DNA of 64,000 bases. It comes from Atlantibacter subterraneus. GTDB taxonomy: Bacteria; Pseudomonadota; Gammaproteobacteria; Enterobacterales; Enterobacteriaceae. The translations under genes and the position numbers were made by a program. The notes under the pieces are model-generated. The model saw only the letters and a program-made list of their open reading frames with translations, was not told the DNA's origin and ran no database searches. This document shows, piece by piece, positions 11,367-21,470 of this stretch (the stretch's first letter is position 1; the number at the start of each line of letters is the position of its first letter). Location of the stretch: NCBI RefSeq assembly GCF_007570865.1, contig NZ_VLPS01000005.1, positions 1-64,000 of the forward strand. The letters are read 5' to 3'.

Positions 11367-14300
11367 TCATTCTGTTTGATTGAACCGAAATAAGGGCAAT
11401 AAGTAACGCTGCGCCTGCTCGATAATAGCGTCGTAATAATCAGGCTCGAGCGTGCGCCACAGGCGTTGATACCACATGTCCGCCCCTTCACCTTCAATAT
11501 TGTAATTACCGGTCCATGCCTGAATCAGCTTATTGCGCGCTTTTTGCTGGGTTTCGTCATCCCACAAAATGGCGTCAGTTTCTTTGTCATAGCAGGCTTT
11601 TAACCACTCGCCGCCGGACTGCGGCAAGACGATCAAGGGCTCGGTTAAGCCCGCCTTATAGCCTTCGATTAACATCAGCAAATACCCTTTCGCCTGCTCC
11701 GCATCCATAGGCGGAAAATGCCAGCGCGTGGATTTTCGCCCATACAACCGGCTACTGCCGTCACGACCACAGGCACAGTAGACAAGATGCTCCAGCCAAA
11801 GTTGCATGCCATGCTCAACCCGCAAAACCGAAGGCCGCCAGCGCAGCAGACCGTCCGCCTGAACCTGTGGTAGCCAGCCGGTAACGCGATGCCCGTCAAT
11901 ATGCAGGTCGATTTCCATGTTTTCGCTTTCGCAGCGCAGGGCGATGATCTCATCGGCCATAGTCTGCATTTCCGCCAGTTGCTCCTCCCAGAACAGTTCG
12001 CCGAACGGCCCGTAAGGCAGCGAACCGGCAGCCTTATAGCGGCGGAAAAGCGGTTCCGGATCCTGCTGTTCCACCAGCGTCGTGAGCAGATCCTGATTCA
12101 GATAAAATTTATCCAGACTGTCGAGGGTAAACGGCTCGCTGTCCATTAACTCCACTTCTTCGGCGTGGAAATTAACCCGCAGCCTCATCTGGAAGAAGGC
12201 CCGCACCGGGTGCCGCCAGAAACGCGCCAGTTGTTCCAGGGTGATTTCCGTGGTTTCAAACGGCGTTAGCGGGTGGATAAACGAGGGCTGCGCCTGCCCT
12301 TCTCCGCAGGCGGCGGGCAGCCATTCGCGGGCATAGCTCTGCCGCTCATCTCCCACGCGGAAATTTTCCGGCTCGAAGGGTGTACGCGGGTGCAGGCGCG
12401 TAATGTGTTGCTTAACGCGGCGGGCGCTGTCATCGCAGTTGAGCGACGCATCACCCGGCAGGTAATGGCTTTGCGCCACGTAATCCACCAGTTCCTCTAC
12501 AAGTACCGAAGGATACCGCTCCGCATTGTCCTGCACCGAACGGCCAATGTAGCTGATGTAGAGCTGATGCTGTGCGGAAATCAGCGCTTCAAGGAACAGA
12601 TACCGATCGTCGTCGCGACGGCTTCGATCGCCCTTGAGCGGTTTATCGCTCATCAGATCGAACCCCAGCGGCGACAGCGTGCGCGGGTAAACTCCGTCGT
12701 TCATACCCAACAGGCAGACCACTTTGAACGGGATGGAACGCATCGGCATCAGCGTACAGAAATTCACCGGCCCGGCTAAGAAACGCTGGCTGATACGCTC
12801 CTGATCGAGACGCGACGAAATCTCATCACGCAGCAGGCTCAGCGGCACCTCTTCACCGTAGTGGGAGGCGACTCCCTGCTCGATCATGGCTTGCCACTGC
12901 TGTTCGATCAGCGTTAACGCCGCTTCGGTTTCGCTATCCGGGTCAAAAAGGCTTTGCAGCAGGTCGCGGCACACCGGCAGCCATTCCACCAGCGGTCTGT
13001 CCTGGCTGAGGCCCGCGCGCCAGATGTTCAGCTGCATCAGCAGGTCCGCCAGGTTGCCTGCCAGTTCGGCAATCAAACCGCTCGACTCGTCATACGGCAG
13101 GATCGACTGCCACTCCCCAACGCGGCTCTCCATGGCATAACCCAACAGCATACGGGTCAGGCCGAAATGCCAGGTATGTTGGCCGGTTGCTGGCAGGTCG
13201 AACTCGCGGACGTTGTCGTCATCCATCCCCCAGCGTATCCCGGCTTCGGTGACCCACTGGCGTAGATAGCGCAACCCCTGTTCGTCGATGGCGAAACGCG
13301 CCGCCAGTGCCGGGACTTCCAGCAGCGCCAGGACGTCTTCCGCCGTAAAACGGCTATCCGGCAAGGAAAGCAGGGAAATAAAGGCCTGGAGTGCCGGATG
13401 CGCCTGGCGCGCCCGGCGGTCGGAAATCGCGTATGGGATCCGGCGGTTATCGCGCGCCGCGCCAAATACCGCCTGAATAAACGGGCTGTAGCTGTCGATA
13501 TCCGCCACCATGACGATGATATCCCGCGGCGTGAGTTCGGGGTCCTCTTCCAACATTTTCAGCAAACGATCGTGCAGGATTTCTACTTCGCGCTGGGGGC
13601 TGTGGCAGACGTGGATCGTCAGGCTTTGATCGTCAGGATCTAATAGTCTTTTGCTTTCACTGTTCTCATAGGTCTCAAGCGTGACGCCTACCACCGCATG
13701 GTTTTCCAGCTCCAGTAAATCGTTCTGGATACGATGCAGCAGGTTATCCGGTGTTATATCCACAAAGGCATCCAGTTCCTGGAAACGTTCCAACCCGGAA
13801 AGCAAGTACAGATAATCGCGGCCCAGTTTTCCCCATGAGGCCAGCAGCGGATTGGCGGTCGCCTGCTCACCGTTATCGTTGAAAAGAGAAGATGCCAGCG
13901 CGCTGTCCTGAAACAGCGGCGTGTTTTCATCGCTGCGCGTTTTCTGACGCTGACGACTCAGCAGCCTCGCCAGGTAACTGGCGTCTTTAATGTCACCCCA
14001 GTAGTAGCGGCAGGGATTGGTAAACAGCAGATGGATATCAATATGCTTGCCCAGCGCCTGTAAGGCTTCAAGGTAGATCGGCGGCAGAGCGGAAATGCCG
14101 CAGATAAACACCCGTTCCGGTAAACCCGCAGGGCGCTCCGTTGCCGTCTCAAGGGTGGAAATAAAGCGCTGATAAAGATTGGCACGATGCCACTGCGGCT
14201 GATTCAACTGGTGGGTTAATTCCACCAGCGCTTTCCAGAGCGGCGCCTGCCATTGCTGTGATTCGCCAATCCCCTCTACACGCTCATCCACTTCCCAACG

Positions 14301-14741
14301 GGCAAGCCATGTTGGGCGGTAAACCAGATACTGGTCGTACAAATCCGCAATGCGCGCTGCGAGCTGAAAGCCCTTTCGTTTGTCCGTATCATCTTCAAGA
14401 TAATGACGAAGCATGGCAAATTCGGGGCGTTCGAGCATTTGCGGCAGTAGCGTCATCAGTTTCCAGCTCATGCTCTGCTTGCTGAACGCGCTCTCCTGAG
14501 GAATGTCTTTCAATACACGTACGAACATATCCCAGATAAAGCTGGCGGGCAGCGGGAATTCAATGTTCGCCGCGATACCAAATTTTTGCGCCAGGGACAT
14601 TTGCAGCCACTGTGCCATCCCGGTGCTTTGCACCAGCACCACTTCCGGATCGAAAGGATCGGGCTGAGGCTGTTGCTCAATGAGATACTCCATGAGCTCC
14701 TCAAGCACATCCAGACGATTCGAGTGGTAAACCCGCAACAT
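11367..14741 (-). CDS. recC: RecBCD enzyme subunit RecC
   Basis: RecC holds RecB and RecD together, splits the DNA strands and recognises Chi. Length is 1124 residues against 1122 in E. coli. The N-terminus (MLRVYHSNRLDVLEEL) and the region RSIPFKVVCLLGMNDGVYP match the known protein, which has degenerate helicase and nuclease folds. A 149-base gap separates it from ptrA. The prepilin-like gene ppdC ends 21 bases upstream, so recC could be reached by transcription from the ppdA side. Confidence 0.98.
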   Translation of the reverse strand: MLRVYHSNRLDVLEELMEYLIEQQPQPDPFDPEVVLVQSTGMAQWLQMSLAQKFGIAANIEFPLPASFIWDMFVRVLKDIPQESAFSKQSMSWKLMTLLPQMLERPEFAMLRHYLEDDTDKRKGFQLAARIADLYDQYLVYRPTWLARWEVDERVEGIGESQQWQAPLWKALVELTHQLNQPQWHRANLYQRFISTLETATERPAGLPERVFICGISALPPIYLEALQALGKHIDIHLLFTNPCRYYWGDIKDASYLARLLSRQRQKTRSDENTPLFQDSALASSLFNDNGEQATANPLLASWGKLGRDYLYLLSGLERFQELDAFVDITPDNLLHRIQNDLLELENHAVVGVTLETYENSESKRLLDPDDQSLTIHVCHSPQREVEILHDRLLKMLEEDPELTPRDIIVMVADIDSYSPFIQAVFGAARDNRRIPYAISDRRARQAHPALQAFISLLSLPDSRFTAEDVLALLEVPALAARFAIDEQGLRYLRQWVTEAGIRWGMDDDNVREFDLPATGQHTWHFGLTRMLLGYAMESRVGEWQSILPYDESSGLIAELAGNLADLLMQLNIWRAGLSQDRPLVEWLPVCRDLLQSLFDPDSETEAALTLIEQQWQAMIEQGVASHYGEEVPLSLLRDEISSRLDQERISQRFLAGPVNFCTLMPMRSIPFKVVCLLGMNDGVYPRTLSPLGFDLMSDKPLKGDRSRRDDDRYLFLEALISAQHQLYISYIGRSVQDNAERYPSVLVEELVDYVAQSHYLPGDASLNCDDSARRVKQHITRLHPRTPFEPENFRVGDERQSYAREWLPAACGEGQAQPSFIHPLTPFETTEITLEQLARFWRHPVRAFFQMRLRVNFHAEEVELMDSEPFTLDSLDKFYLNQDLLTTLVEQQDPEPLFRRYKAAGSLPYGPFGELFWEEQLAEMQTMADEIIALRCESENMEIDLHIDGHRVTGWLPQVQADGLLRWRPSVLRVEHGMQLWLEHLVYCACGRDGSSRLYGRKSTRWHFPPMDAEQAKGYLLMLIEGYKAGLTEPLIVLPQSGGEWLKACYDKETDAILWDDETQQKARNKLIQAWTGNYNIEGEGADMWYQRLWRTLEPDYYDAIIEQAQRYLLPLFRFNQTE

Positions 14742-14762
14742 GTAAACACCTCATCAGATAAC

Positions 14763-15083
14763 TTACCGGCATTGCAAACGGGATAATTCACCTCGTCTGC
14801 CCGCTGGGCTGGTAACAATAACCGAAATGCTGACACATCCAGCCGTGGATGTCTGCCCCCGTGTAACCGTCCAGCCCGACGGCGGCGGCAGGGCTTCAGG
14901 CTCAACCTGCTGAGCGGCGATTCGCCACAGTTCCCGATACTGCCATAACGACTGGAAACTTAACGATAAACCCCGGTGATACCCCATCAATGCTGAGATC
15001 ACGACACCATAAAGCACCAGCGCCACCAGGACCTCCGTCAGGCTAAACCCGGTGTCTTTGCGCGTTGTCAGGGAAGCTGGCAT
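14763..15083 (-). CDS. ppdC: Prepilin-like protein PpdC
   Basis: This is a small type IV prepilin-like protein of the ppdA-ppdB-ygdB-ppdC set. The start at 15083 gives 106 residues, close to the 107 known from E. coli. The prepilin cleavage and methylation signature G|FSLTEVLVALVLYG lies near residues 12-25: a Gly-Phe peptidase site, Glu at +5, then a hydrophobic helix. The start codon lies 16 bases inside the upstream gene ygdB, so translation is coupled. Its function in enterobacteria is poorly defined; the set resembles minor pseudopilins. Confidence 0.88.
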   Translation of the reverse strand: MPASLTTRKDTGFSLTEVLVALVLYGVVISALMGYHRGLSLSFQSLWQYRELWRIAAQQVEPEALPPPSGWTVTRGQTSTAGCVSISVIVTSPAGRRGELSRLQCR

Positions 15084-15484
15084 AGGGTTGCCTCGCTTAA
15101 TGGACAACTGTCGATCCAGCCATGGGCAGGGAAAGCCAGGGTTGCCCCCTGTTTGCCCCAGCGCCACAGAGTGATTGGCTGACGATCGCTTATCCCCTGT
15201 GCCGCCAGCAGCACATCGCCTTTTTGCCCGGCCTTAAGGCATGCCCGCCAGCCTGTTGACTGCATAGTCTGGCATTGCCATTCACCGGTGGGCAGCCAGT
15301 TTAGCGTCGTTCCCCATGCCTGAGCTGATAGCGCCGCGTTAAATGCGCTGATGGCGTCGCGCTCATTCATCAGCAGCGGCGTCTGGGCGCGTAAATGCTG
15401 GTCGAGCCCGTGCAGTAATACGCCGCCTAATACCAGCAGCACCATCACCATGGCGATAGATGAAAATCCGCTTTGCCGGTTCAC
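15068..15484 (-). CDS. ygdB: Prepilin-like operon protein YgdB (DUF2509)
   Basis: A 138-residue protein matching E. coli YgdB (135) in its ends (NRQSGFSSIAMVMVLLVLGG at the N-terminus, ATLCQLP at the C-terminus). It begins with a type-IV-pilin-like hydrophobic helix after a short basic leader and has four later cysteines. The start is GTG at 15484, whose last bases overlap the ppdB stop (GTGA). It belongs to the same coupled set as ppdA, ppdB and ppdC; a role as minor pseudopilin is inferred from context. Confidence 0.87.
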   Translation of the reverse strand: MNRQSGFSSIAMVMVLLVLGGVLLHGLDQHLRAQTPLLMNERDAISAFNAALSAQAWGTTLNWLPTGEWQCQTMQSTGWRACLKAGQKGDVLLAAQGISDRQPITLWRWGKQGATLAFPAHGWIDSCPLSEATLCQLP

Positions 15485-16041
15485 TGGTTATACCCAACGA
15501 CCTGCTGGACGACGCTCAGGCTACGCGTTGGGTCCTGCGCCATAGCCGCTGACAGAGAGATCGTGATTAACGGTTTTAGCCCCGCCCGGGCAATTTGCGC
15601 CACGGTAAAATCGTCAACCCTGAACTGCCCGGGATCGGTCAACCGCTCCCAACCTTTGCCGGCGCACTGCGTCGCACCACGTTGGATCTCGATGCTTTTA
15701 TCCCGCAGCCGGTAGCCGGTTTGTTCAGGCTCTGAGGCTGTGGCACCGTCCCATTTGCCATTATGATTGGCATCCCACTGCACAATCAGGCAGTGGCCGT
15801 CGTCGCGTATTTCCATTCCTTTGCCGGCACATTCGCCGTGACAGTATCCCGCCCGCTGCGCCTGCTTAGCGATACCGAAAGCCAGTTGCCATAAATCTTC
15901 GCGCATCAGGTTTAACTGGGATTGCTGTAGTACCGCGCGCTGAAGCGACGGCAGCAGCCGCATCGTTCCGATCATCAGAATACTGCTCAGCGACATCGCC
16001 ACTAACACTTCAATCAGCGAAAAACCGCGCGGGGCTAACAT
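15481..16041 (-). CDS. ppdB: Prepilin-like protein PpdB
   Basis: A 186-residue prepilin-like protein; the E. coli homologue has 187. The start at 16041 places the peptidase site early (MLAPRG|FSLIEVLVAMSLSS), typical of PilD/GspO substrates with Glu at +5. A longer frame upstream overlaps ppdA and is not used. The start overlaps the ppdA coding end by 7 bases. Four to five cysteines in the C-terminal half could form disulfides, common in minor pilins. Confidence 0.88.
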   Translation of the reverse strand: MLAPRGFSLIEVLVAMSLSSILMIGTMRLLPSLQRAVLQQSQLNLMREDLWQLAFGIAKQAQRAGYCHGECAGKGMEIRDDGHCLIVQWDANHNGKWDGATASEPEQTGYRLRDKSIEIQRGATQCAGKGWERLTDPGQFRVDDFTVAQIARAGLKPLITISLSAAMAQDPTRSLSVVQQVVGYNQ

Positions 16042-16505
16042 GCCGCCCCCCTGGAGATATTGCAGGCGCGAATGCGGCCCCAGGCTGAAACAATGATGTT
16101 CCATTCGCCGCTGTCGTTACGCAGCCGGATATGCCCCGGCCAGGCGGTGTTGCGCAGGCCGAAAAACCCTAAACCCGGCGTTATCTCTGTAAGCTGAACG
16201 CCTGGCGATGAGATTGCGATATGCCAGGGCGAGCGCTGTTCGCAAGTTGCCTGCTCCTCCGTCTTACTGCCGATGCACCATCCCTCGCCCCTCTGGTGAG
16301 TCCATAACAGATGGTCGCGGTTATGCCAGTTAGCGTCTTCCCGCAAAAAGGTAACAAAATCCCTTACCTGAAGCGCGGCTTCGCGCAGCTGTTGCTGCTG
16401 CTTCCAGTCGCGCCAGCTGTAAATGCCCGCGCCAGCCAACGCGGTGACAATAACCATCACCACCATCATTTCCATTAGCGTAAATCCATCAGTGCGTATT
16501 TTCAT
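16035..16505 (-). CDS. ppdA: Prepilin-like protein PpdA
   Basis: The first gene of the prepilin-like set codes for 156 residues, the E. coli length. The start at 16505 gives the leader MKIRTDG followed by FTLMEMMVVMVIVTALAG, a canonical type IV pilin signature. I see only a weak ribosome site. A terminator of thyA lies 139 bases upstream, so transcription must come from read-through or from a promoter in 16,506-16,643 that I could not identify. Confidence 0.9.
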   Translation of the reverse strand: MKIRTDGFTLMEMMVVMVIVTALAGAGIYSWRDWKQQQQLREAALQVRDFVTFLREDANWHNRDHLLWTHQRGEGWCIGSKTEEQATCEQRSPWHIAISSPGVQLTEITPGLGFFGLRNTAWPGHIRLRNDSGEWNIIVSAWGRIRACNISRGAAC

Positions 16506-16643
16506 GGCGGCACGGTGCCATAAAAAATGCGCGTCGATGAGCGCTAAAAAGCACAATTACGAGATATGCCGAAGGGTTTTAAGCTGAGTTGCAGTCTGTT
16601 GCAAAGGTTCGGGAAGCTGTCGCGCAGGGATGAATTTTAGGTG

Positions 16644-16671
16644 AAAAAAAACCGACGCATGGCGCGTCGGT
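16644..16671 (-). terminator. Terminator after thyA
   Basis: On the minus strand an 8-bp stem (ACCGACGC / GCGTCGGT, 5-base loop) is followed by a run of T, 16 bases beyond the thyA stop. It separates lgt-thyA from ppdA. Confidence 0.9.
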
Positions 16672-16686
16672 TATGGCAGAGTGCGG

Positions 16687-17481
16687 TTAAATCGCGACGG
16701 GCGCTTTAATGCCAGGATGCGGGTCGTAACCTTCGATTTCGAAATCCTCGAAGCGGTAATCAAACAGCGATTCCGGCTTACGTTTGATAATCAGCTTCGG
16801 CAACGCACGCGGTTCACGCGTAAGTTGCAGATGCGTTTGCTCGAGGTGGTTGCTATACAGGTGCGTGTCGCCGCCGGTCCAGACGAAATCGCCGACTTCC
16901 AAATCGCACTGCTGCGCGACCATATGCACCAGCAAAGCATAGCTGGCGATATTAAATGGCAAACCAAGGAACACATCGCATGAACGCTGATAAAGCTGGC
17001 AGGAAAGTTTACCCTCCGCCACGTAGAACTGGAAAAAGGCGTGACAAGGTGCCAGCGCCATTTTATCCAGTTCCCCGACGTTCCAGGCGGAGACAATAAT
17101 GCGCCGCGAGTCCGGATCGTTTTTCAGCTGGTTCATTACGTTGGCGATCTGGTCGATATGACGGCCATCCGGCGTTGGCCATGCCCGCCACTGCTTGCCG
17201 TATACCGGACCCAGATTGCCGTTCTCATCGGCCCACTCATCCCAAATGGAGACGTTATTTTCGTGCAGGTACGCGACGTTGGTATCGCCTTTTAAGAACC
17301 ACAGCAGTTCATGAATGATGGAGCGCAGATGGCATCGCTTAGTGGTCACCAGAGGGAAACCTTCCTGAAGGTTAAAACGCATCTGGTGGCCGAAAATAGA
17401 CAGCGTGCCCGTTCCGGTGCGATCGTTTTTTTGAGCGCCCTCGTCGAGGACCTTTTTCATCAATTCAAGATATTGTTTCAT
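16687..17481 (-). CDS. thyA: Thymidylate synthase
   Basis: ThyA methylates dUMP to dTMP using 5,10-methylenetetrahydrofolate, the only de novo route to dTMP here. The 264 residues equal E. coli ThyA. The catalytic cysteine is in the motif [11 protein letters not shown] (Cys146), and the folate/dUMP region includes [17 protein letters not shown]. The gene follows lgt after 6 bases and is clearly cotranscribed; a strong terminator follows it. Confidence 0.98.
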   Translation of the reverse strand: MKQYLELMKKVLDEGAQKNDRTGTGTLSIFGHQMRFNLQEGFPLVTTKRCHLRSIIHELLWFLKGDTNVAYLHENNVSIWDEWADENGNLGPVYGKQWRAWPTPDGRHIDQIANVMNQLKNDPDSRRIIVSAWNVGELDKMALAPCHAFFQFYVAEGKLSCQLYQRSCDVFLGLPFNIASYALLVHMVAQQCDLEVGDFVWTGGDTHLYSNHLEQTHLQLTREPRALPKLIIKRKPESLFDYRFEDFEIEGYDPHPGIKAPVAI

Positions 17482-17487
17482 GGTTCG

Positions 17488-18363
17488 TTACGATACCTGT
17501 TGCTGCGGGCGGCGACGATAAGCCCAAACCATCATCGCGATGCCTGCGACGATCATCGGGATGGAAAGGATCTGGCCCATACTGATGTACTGCACCCAGG
17601 CGCCGGTAAACTGCGCATCTGGCTGGCGGAAAAATTCAACAATGATACGAAACGCGCCGTAGCCAATCAGGAACAAGCCAGAGACAGCCCCCATCGGACG
17701 CGGTTTGCGAATAAACACGTTGAGGATAATAAACAGTACGATACCTTCCAGCACCATCTCATACAGCTGAGAAGGGTGACGCGGCAGCACGCCGTAGGTA
17801 TTGAAAATCGACTGCCATTCCGGATGGGTGGCAAGCAGCGCGATATCTTCACCGCGTGAGCCAGGGAACAGCATCGCGAACGGGAAGCCTGGATCGACGC
17901 GGCCCCACAGTTCACCGTTGATAAAGTTGCCTAAACGCCCTGCTCCCAGGCCAAACGGGATCAGCGGCGCAATAAAATCGGCAACCTGGAAGAAGGTGCG
18001 TTTGGTACGGCGCGCAAACCAAATCATCACGCAGATCACGCCGATCAGCCCGCCGTGGAAGGACATCCCACCGTCCCAGACTTTGAACAGATACAGCGGG
18101 TTATCGAGGAACAGCGGCATATTATAGAACAGCACATAGCCGATACGGCCGCCGAGGAATACCCCAAGAAAACCGGCGTATAACAGGTTTTCGACTTCGT
18201 TTTTAGTCCAGCCGCTGCCGGGACGGTTGGCGCGGCGGATCGCCAGCCACATGGCAAACACAAATCCTACCAGGTACATCATGCCGTACCAGTGGAGGGA
18301 AAGCGGCCCTATGGAAAAGATTACCGGATCGATATCGGGAAAATGCAGATACCCACTGTTCAT
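17488..18363 (-). CDS. lgt: Prolipoprotein diacylglyceryl transferase
   Basis: Lgt is the inner-membrane enzyme that adds diacylglycerol from phosphatidylglycerol to the lipobox cysteine of prolipoproteins. Starting at 18363 it has 291 residues, the E. coli length; two in-frame ATG codons 6 and 9 bases upstream are possible. The signature GGLIG (within [10 protein letters not shown]) and [16 protein letters not shown] are present, and seven hydrophobic segments can be traced. Lipoproteins made in this window that need it are YgdR and YgeR. Confidence 0.96.
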   Translation of the reverse strand: MNSGYLHFPDIDPVIFSIGPLSLHWYGMMYLVGFVFAMWLAIRRANRPGSGWTKNEVENLLYAGFLGVFLGGRIGYVLFYNMPLFLDNPLYLFKVWDGGMSFHGGLIGVICVMIWFARRTKRTFFQVADFIAPLIPFGLGAGRLGNFINGELWGRVDPGFPFAMLFPGSRGEDIALLATHPEWQSIFNTYGVLPRHPSQLYEMVLEGIVLFIILNVFIRKPRPMGAVSGLFLIGYGAFRIIVEFFRQPDAQFTGAWVQYISMGQILSIPMIVAGIAMMVWAYRRRPQQQVS

Positions 18364-18513
18364 AGTCATCATAACTCGTTGTTAATGCCGCTAAATTCAG
18401 GATGCGGGCTCAATGATGCACCCGGTAAGGGGCGCTCCCAAAGCAGCGAAGCATAGCATAAACGCCGGGCGGCTTGCCGTTGGGTTGATGTAAAAGATAT
18501 GTAAGAAGCGGTA

Positions 18514-20760
18514 TTACAAACCGCCGCGTATCAGGCCGCCCATGCCCCGACGCTCCATAAATGCCGCGACCTGGTGGCGCACTTCCGTCGCTAACTGCGC
18601 GTCAAGGCTACGTCTGGCAAGGGTTTGCGCCTCTTCCTGAGTAATATGGCGCAGCAAATATTTCACCCGCGCTACCGACCGACCGTTCATGGAAAGATGG
18701 CGGAAGCCTAAACCCACCAACAACGCCACGCACATGGGGTCGCCCGCCATTTCGCCGCACAGGCAGAGATCAATGCAATAACGCTGCGCTTCGCTGGCAA
18801 TCATGCTCAGCGCCCGCAGCATAGCGGGATGCAGGCTGTCATACAGGTTCGCGACACGGGTATTGTTGCGATCCACCGCCAGCAGGTACTGCGTCAGGTC
18901 GTTGGTGCCAACAGAGATAAAATCGATGCGGTTAGTCAAATGCGGCAACATAAAGACCATGGACGGCACTTCCACCATCACGCCGAGGCGCGGACGGGGA
19001 ATGGTGTAACCCAGCATCTCTTCCACTTCGCGACCGGCACGCTCAATCAGGCGGCGCGCTTCATCCACCTCGTCAATGCTGGTGACCATCGGCAGCAAAA
19101 TATTAAGGTTACCGGTGGCGGCATTGGCGCGCAGCATCGCCCTGACTTGCACCAGAAATATTTCCGGTTGGTCGAGAGTAATCCGGATGCCGCGCCAGCC
19201 CAGGCAAGGGTTTTCCTCGCTGATCGGCATATAGGGCAGTTGCTTGTCTGCGCCGATATCCAGGGTACGCAGCGTGACCGGCTTATCGTTGAACATTTGC
19301 AACATGCCCTGATACTGCGCGACCTGCTCCTCTTCTGAGGGGAAGCCGCTTTGCAGCATAAAGGGGATTTCGGTGCGATAAAGCCCGATGCCGTCGATAC
19401 GGCTACCGAGTTTTTCTTCGTGCTCCGGGCTTAACCCGGCGTTGAGCATAATCTGGACGCGTTCACCGCTTTTCAGCGCAGCGGGTTGGTCGACGTCGTC
19501 TTCCGCCAGGCGGCTGAGTTCGTTCTCTTCGCTGACCAACCGCTGGTATTCCTGCAACAACACCGGTTCAGGATCGACCAACAGTTCGCCGCGATAGCCA
19601 TCCACCACCAGCATACGGGCATGCAGCACGGCAGGCTGAATATCTGCGCCCATCACGGTAGGAATACCCAGTGCGCGCACCATAATGGCGGCATGAGAGT
19701 TGGCCGCGCCGTCGCGCACTACCACGCCCGCTACACGATCCTGGGGAAGTTCCGCCAGCGTGGTAGCGGAGAGTTCATCCGCGACCAGAATAAAGCGTTC
19801 TGGCCAGGTATTCGGCCCCTGAATGGTATCGTCGAGGTGAAACAGCAGGCGCTGCCCCAACGCACGCAAATCGCCGGCGCGCTCTTTCAGGTAGTTATCG
19901 CTTAACGCGGCGAACTGCTCGGCAAATTTCTCAATAACTTTTTTGACTGCCCACTCTGCCACCGAACCTTTAGTGACTTCTTCGAACAGTTCCCGGCGCA
20001 GCCGTGGGTCGGATAGCAAGTGCGAGTAAAGATCGAAAATCGCCGCCGTCTCTTTTTGCGCGCTGGCGGCGTAGCGCTTGCTGTAGCGCCGGAACTCGCC
20101 GGAGGCTTCTTCGAGGGCGAAGGTGAGACGCTCACGCTCCAGGCCCGGGTCCAGCGTGGAGGCTTCAGACACCTGCTCGATTAACGGAACGGTCGAGTCC
20201 ATCCAGCCCGGCGCTACGGCTACGCCCGGCGCGGCGGCGAGCGCGCGGATGCGGGTCTGGCGGTACTGGCCAAACAGCGCGTTGAGCTGGGTCTGGGAAA
20301 GAATCGCCGCCATTTGGGTGGCGAGCGTCACCAGGAAGGATTCTTCGCTTTCGTCGTACTGGCGCAGCTCACGCTGCTGAACCACCAGTACGCCAAGCAA
20401 CTGGCGGCGCTGAATAATCGGCACGCCGAGAAAAGCGCGGAAGCGCTCTTCTTTCACGGCGGGAACATATTTAAAGCTGGGATGCTTTTGCGCGTCAGCC
20501 AGGTTGATCGGCTCAGCAAGCCGCCCGACAAGGCCAACGATGCCTTCGTCAAAAGCCAGCGTGACCGTGCGGCCGCGCGGCTTTTTCAGCCCCCGTGTTG
20601 CCATCAGGTAGTAGCAGCGACGATCGTTATCCGCCAGGTAGACGGAACACACTTCGGTGTCCATCGCCAGGCAAACGTCATTCACCAGGATATTCAGCGC
20701 TTCATTCAATCGCGGTGCGCTGGCTACCTTTTCAACTATTTCTCGCAACTGGGTCAGCAT
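18514..20760 (-). CDS. ptsP: PTS-Ntr enzyme I (PtsP, EI-Ntr)
   Basis: PtsP passes phosphate from phosphoenolpyruvate to NPr and EIIA-Ntr in the nitrogen-related phosphotransferase system. At 748 residues it matches E. coli. An N-terminal GAF domain (about 1-165), which senses glutamine and 2-oxoglutarate in E. coli, is followed by enzyme-I domains. The phosphorylated histidine lies in GAANSHAAIMVRALGIP, and PEP-binding motifs (GWRGIRITLDQPEIF, FISVGTNDLTQY) follow. It is 11 bases downstream of rppH and probably cotranscribed with it. Confidence 0.98.
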   Translation of the reverse strand: MLTQLREIVEKVASAPRLNEALNILVNDVCLAMDTEVCSVYLADNDRRCYYLMATRGLKKPRGRTVTLAFDEGIVGLVGRLAEPINLADAQKHPSFKYVPAVKEERFRAFLGVPIIQRRQLLGVLVVQQRELRQYDESEESFLVTLATQMAAILSQTQLNALFGQYRQTRIRALAAAPGVAVAPGWMDSTVPLIEQVSEASTLDPGLERERLTFALEEASGEFRRYSKRYAASAQKETAAIFDLYSHLLSDPRLRRELFEEVTKGSVAEWAVKKVIEKFAEQFAALSDNYLKERAGDLRALGQRLLFHLDDTIQGPNTWPERFILVADELSATTLAELPQDRVAGVVVRDGAANSHAAIMVRALGIPTVMGADIQPAVLHARMLVVDGYRGELLVDPEPVLLQEYQRLVSEENELSRLAEDDVDQPAALKSGERVQIMLNAGLSPEHEEKLGSRIDGIGLYRTEIPFMLQSGFPSEEEQVAQYQGMLQMFNDKPVTLRTLDIGADKQLPYMPISEENPCLGWRGIRITLDQPEIFLVQVRAMLRANAATGNLNILLPMVTSIDEVDEARRLIERAGREVEEMLGYTIPRPRLGVMVEVPSMVFMLPHLTNRIDFISVGTNDLTQYLLAVDRNNTRVANLYDSLHPAMLRALSMIASEAQRYCIDLCLCGEMAGDPMCVALLVGLGFRHLSMNGRSVARVKYLLRHITQEEAQTLARRSLDAQLATEVRHQVAAFMERRGMGGLIRGGL

Positions 20761-20771
20761 AGGCGTGTGGC

Positions 20772-21302
20772 TTAACCTCTTTTTCGTCGATAAGCAGGCG
20801 CGTGATGGCGCACTGGCGCTGCTTCCTGCAAAGCCATAACTACGCTGGCAAACTCTTTCATGACTCGACGGTACACATCGCGCTTAAAGGAGACTACCTG
20901 ACGCACCGGATACCAATAACTAACCCAACGCCACCCGTCAAACTCAGGCGTACTGCTGGTCTGCATATTGATATCGGAATCATTGCTAATCAATTGCAGA
21001 AGAAACCATTTTTGCTTCTGGCCGATACAAACCGGCTTTGTGTCCCAACGCACCAAACGTTTCGGTAATTTATAACGCAACCAGTTTCGGGTTGTAGCGA
21101 GGATCCTGACGTCTTTTCGCTGTAATCCGACCTCTTCGAAAAGTTCACGGTACATGGCCTGCTCTGCCGATTCGCCGGGATTAATACCACCCTGCGGAAA
21201 TTGCCAGGAGTGTTGGCCGAAGCGTCTCGCCCACATGACCTGTCCCTGACGATTACAAATTACGATACCAACATTTGGGCGGTAGCCATCATCATCGATC
21301 AC
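20772..21302 (-). CDS. rppH: RNA pyrophosphohydrolase
   Basis: RppH removes pyrophosphate from 5'-triphosphate mRNA ends and so starts RNase E dependent decay. It has 176 residues, as in E. coli. The Nudix box GX5EX7REUXEEXGU is complete within [20 protein letters not shown] (continuing VGL) near residues 37-60. It heads the rppH-ptsP pair; its promoter should lie in 21,303-21,470, ahead of the DARS2-like region. Confidence 0.98.
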   Translation of the reverse strand: MIDDDGYRPNVGIVICNRQGQVMWARRFGQHSWQFPQGGINPGESAEQAMYRELFEEVGLQRKDVRILATTRNWLRYKLPKRLVRWDTKPVCIGQKQKWFLLQLISNDSDINMQTSSTPEFDGWRWVSYWYPVRQVVSFKRDVYRRVMKEFASVVMALQEAAPVRHHAPAYRRKRG

Positions 21303-21470
21303 CGGACTACCTCGATAAAAAACAAAATATCATCGATTGTTTCACACTCCTGAAAAACGGTAAACCACTATCCTGACGGGGCACAAAGGTATAACAATTG
21401 AATAACTCACAAAAAAAGATGAGGTTATGAACAGGCTGCGTCCAATACGGGGAATTTTATTCACTTTTTC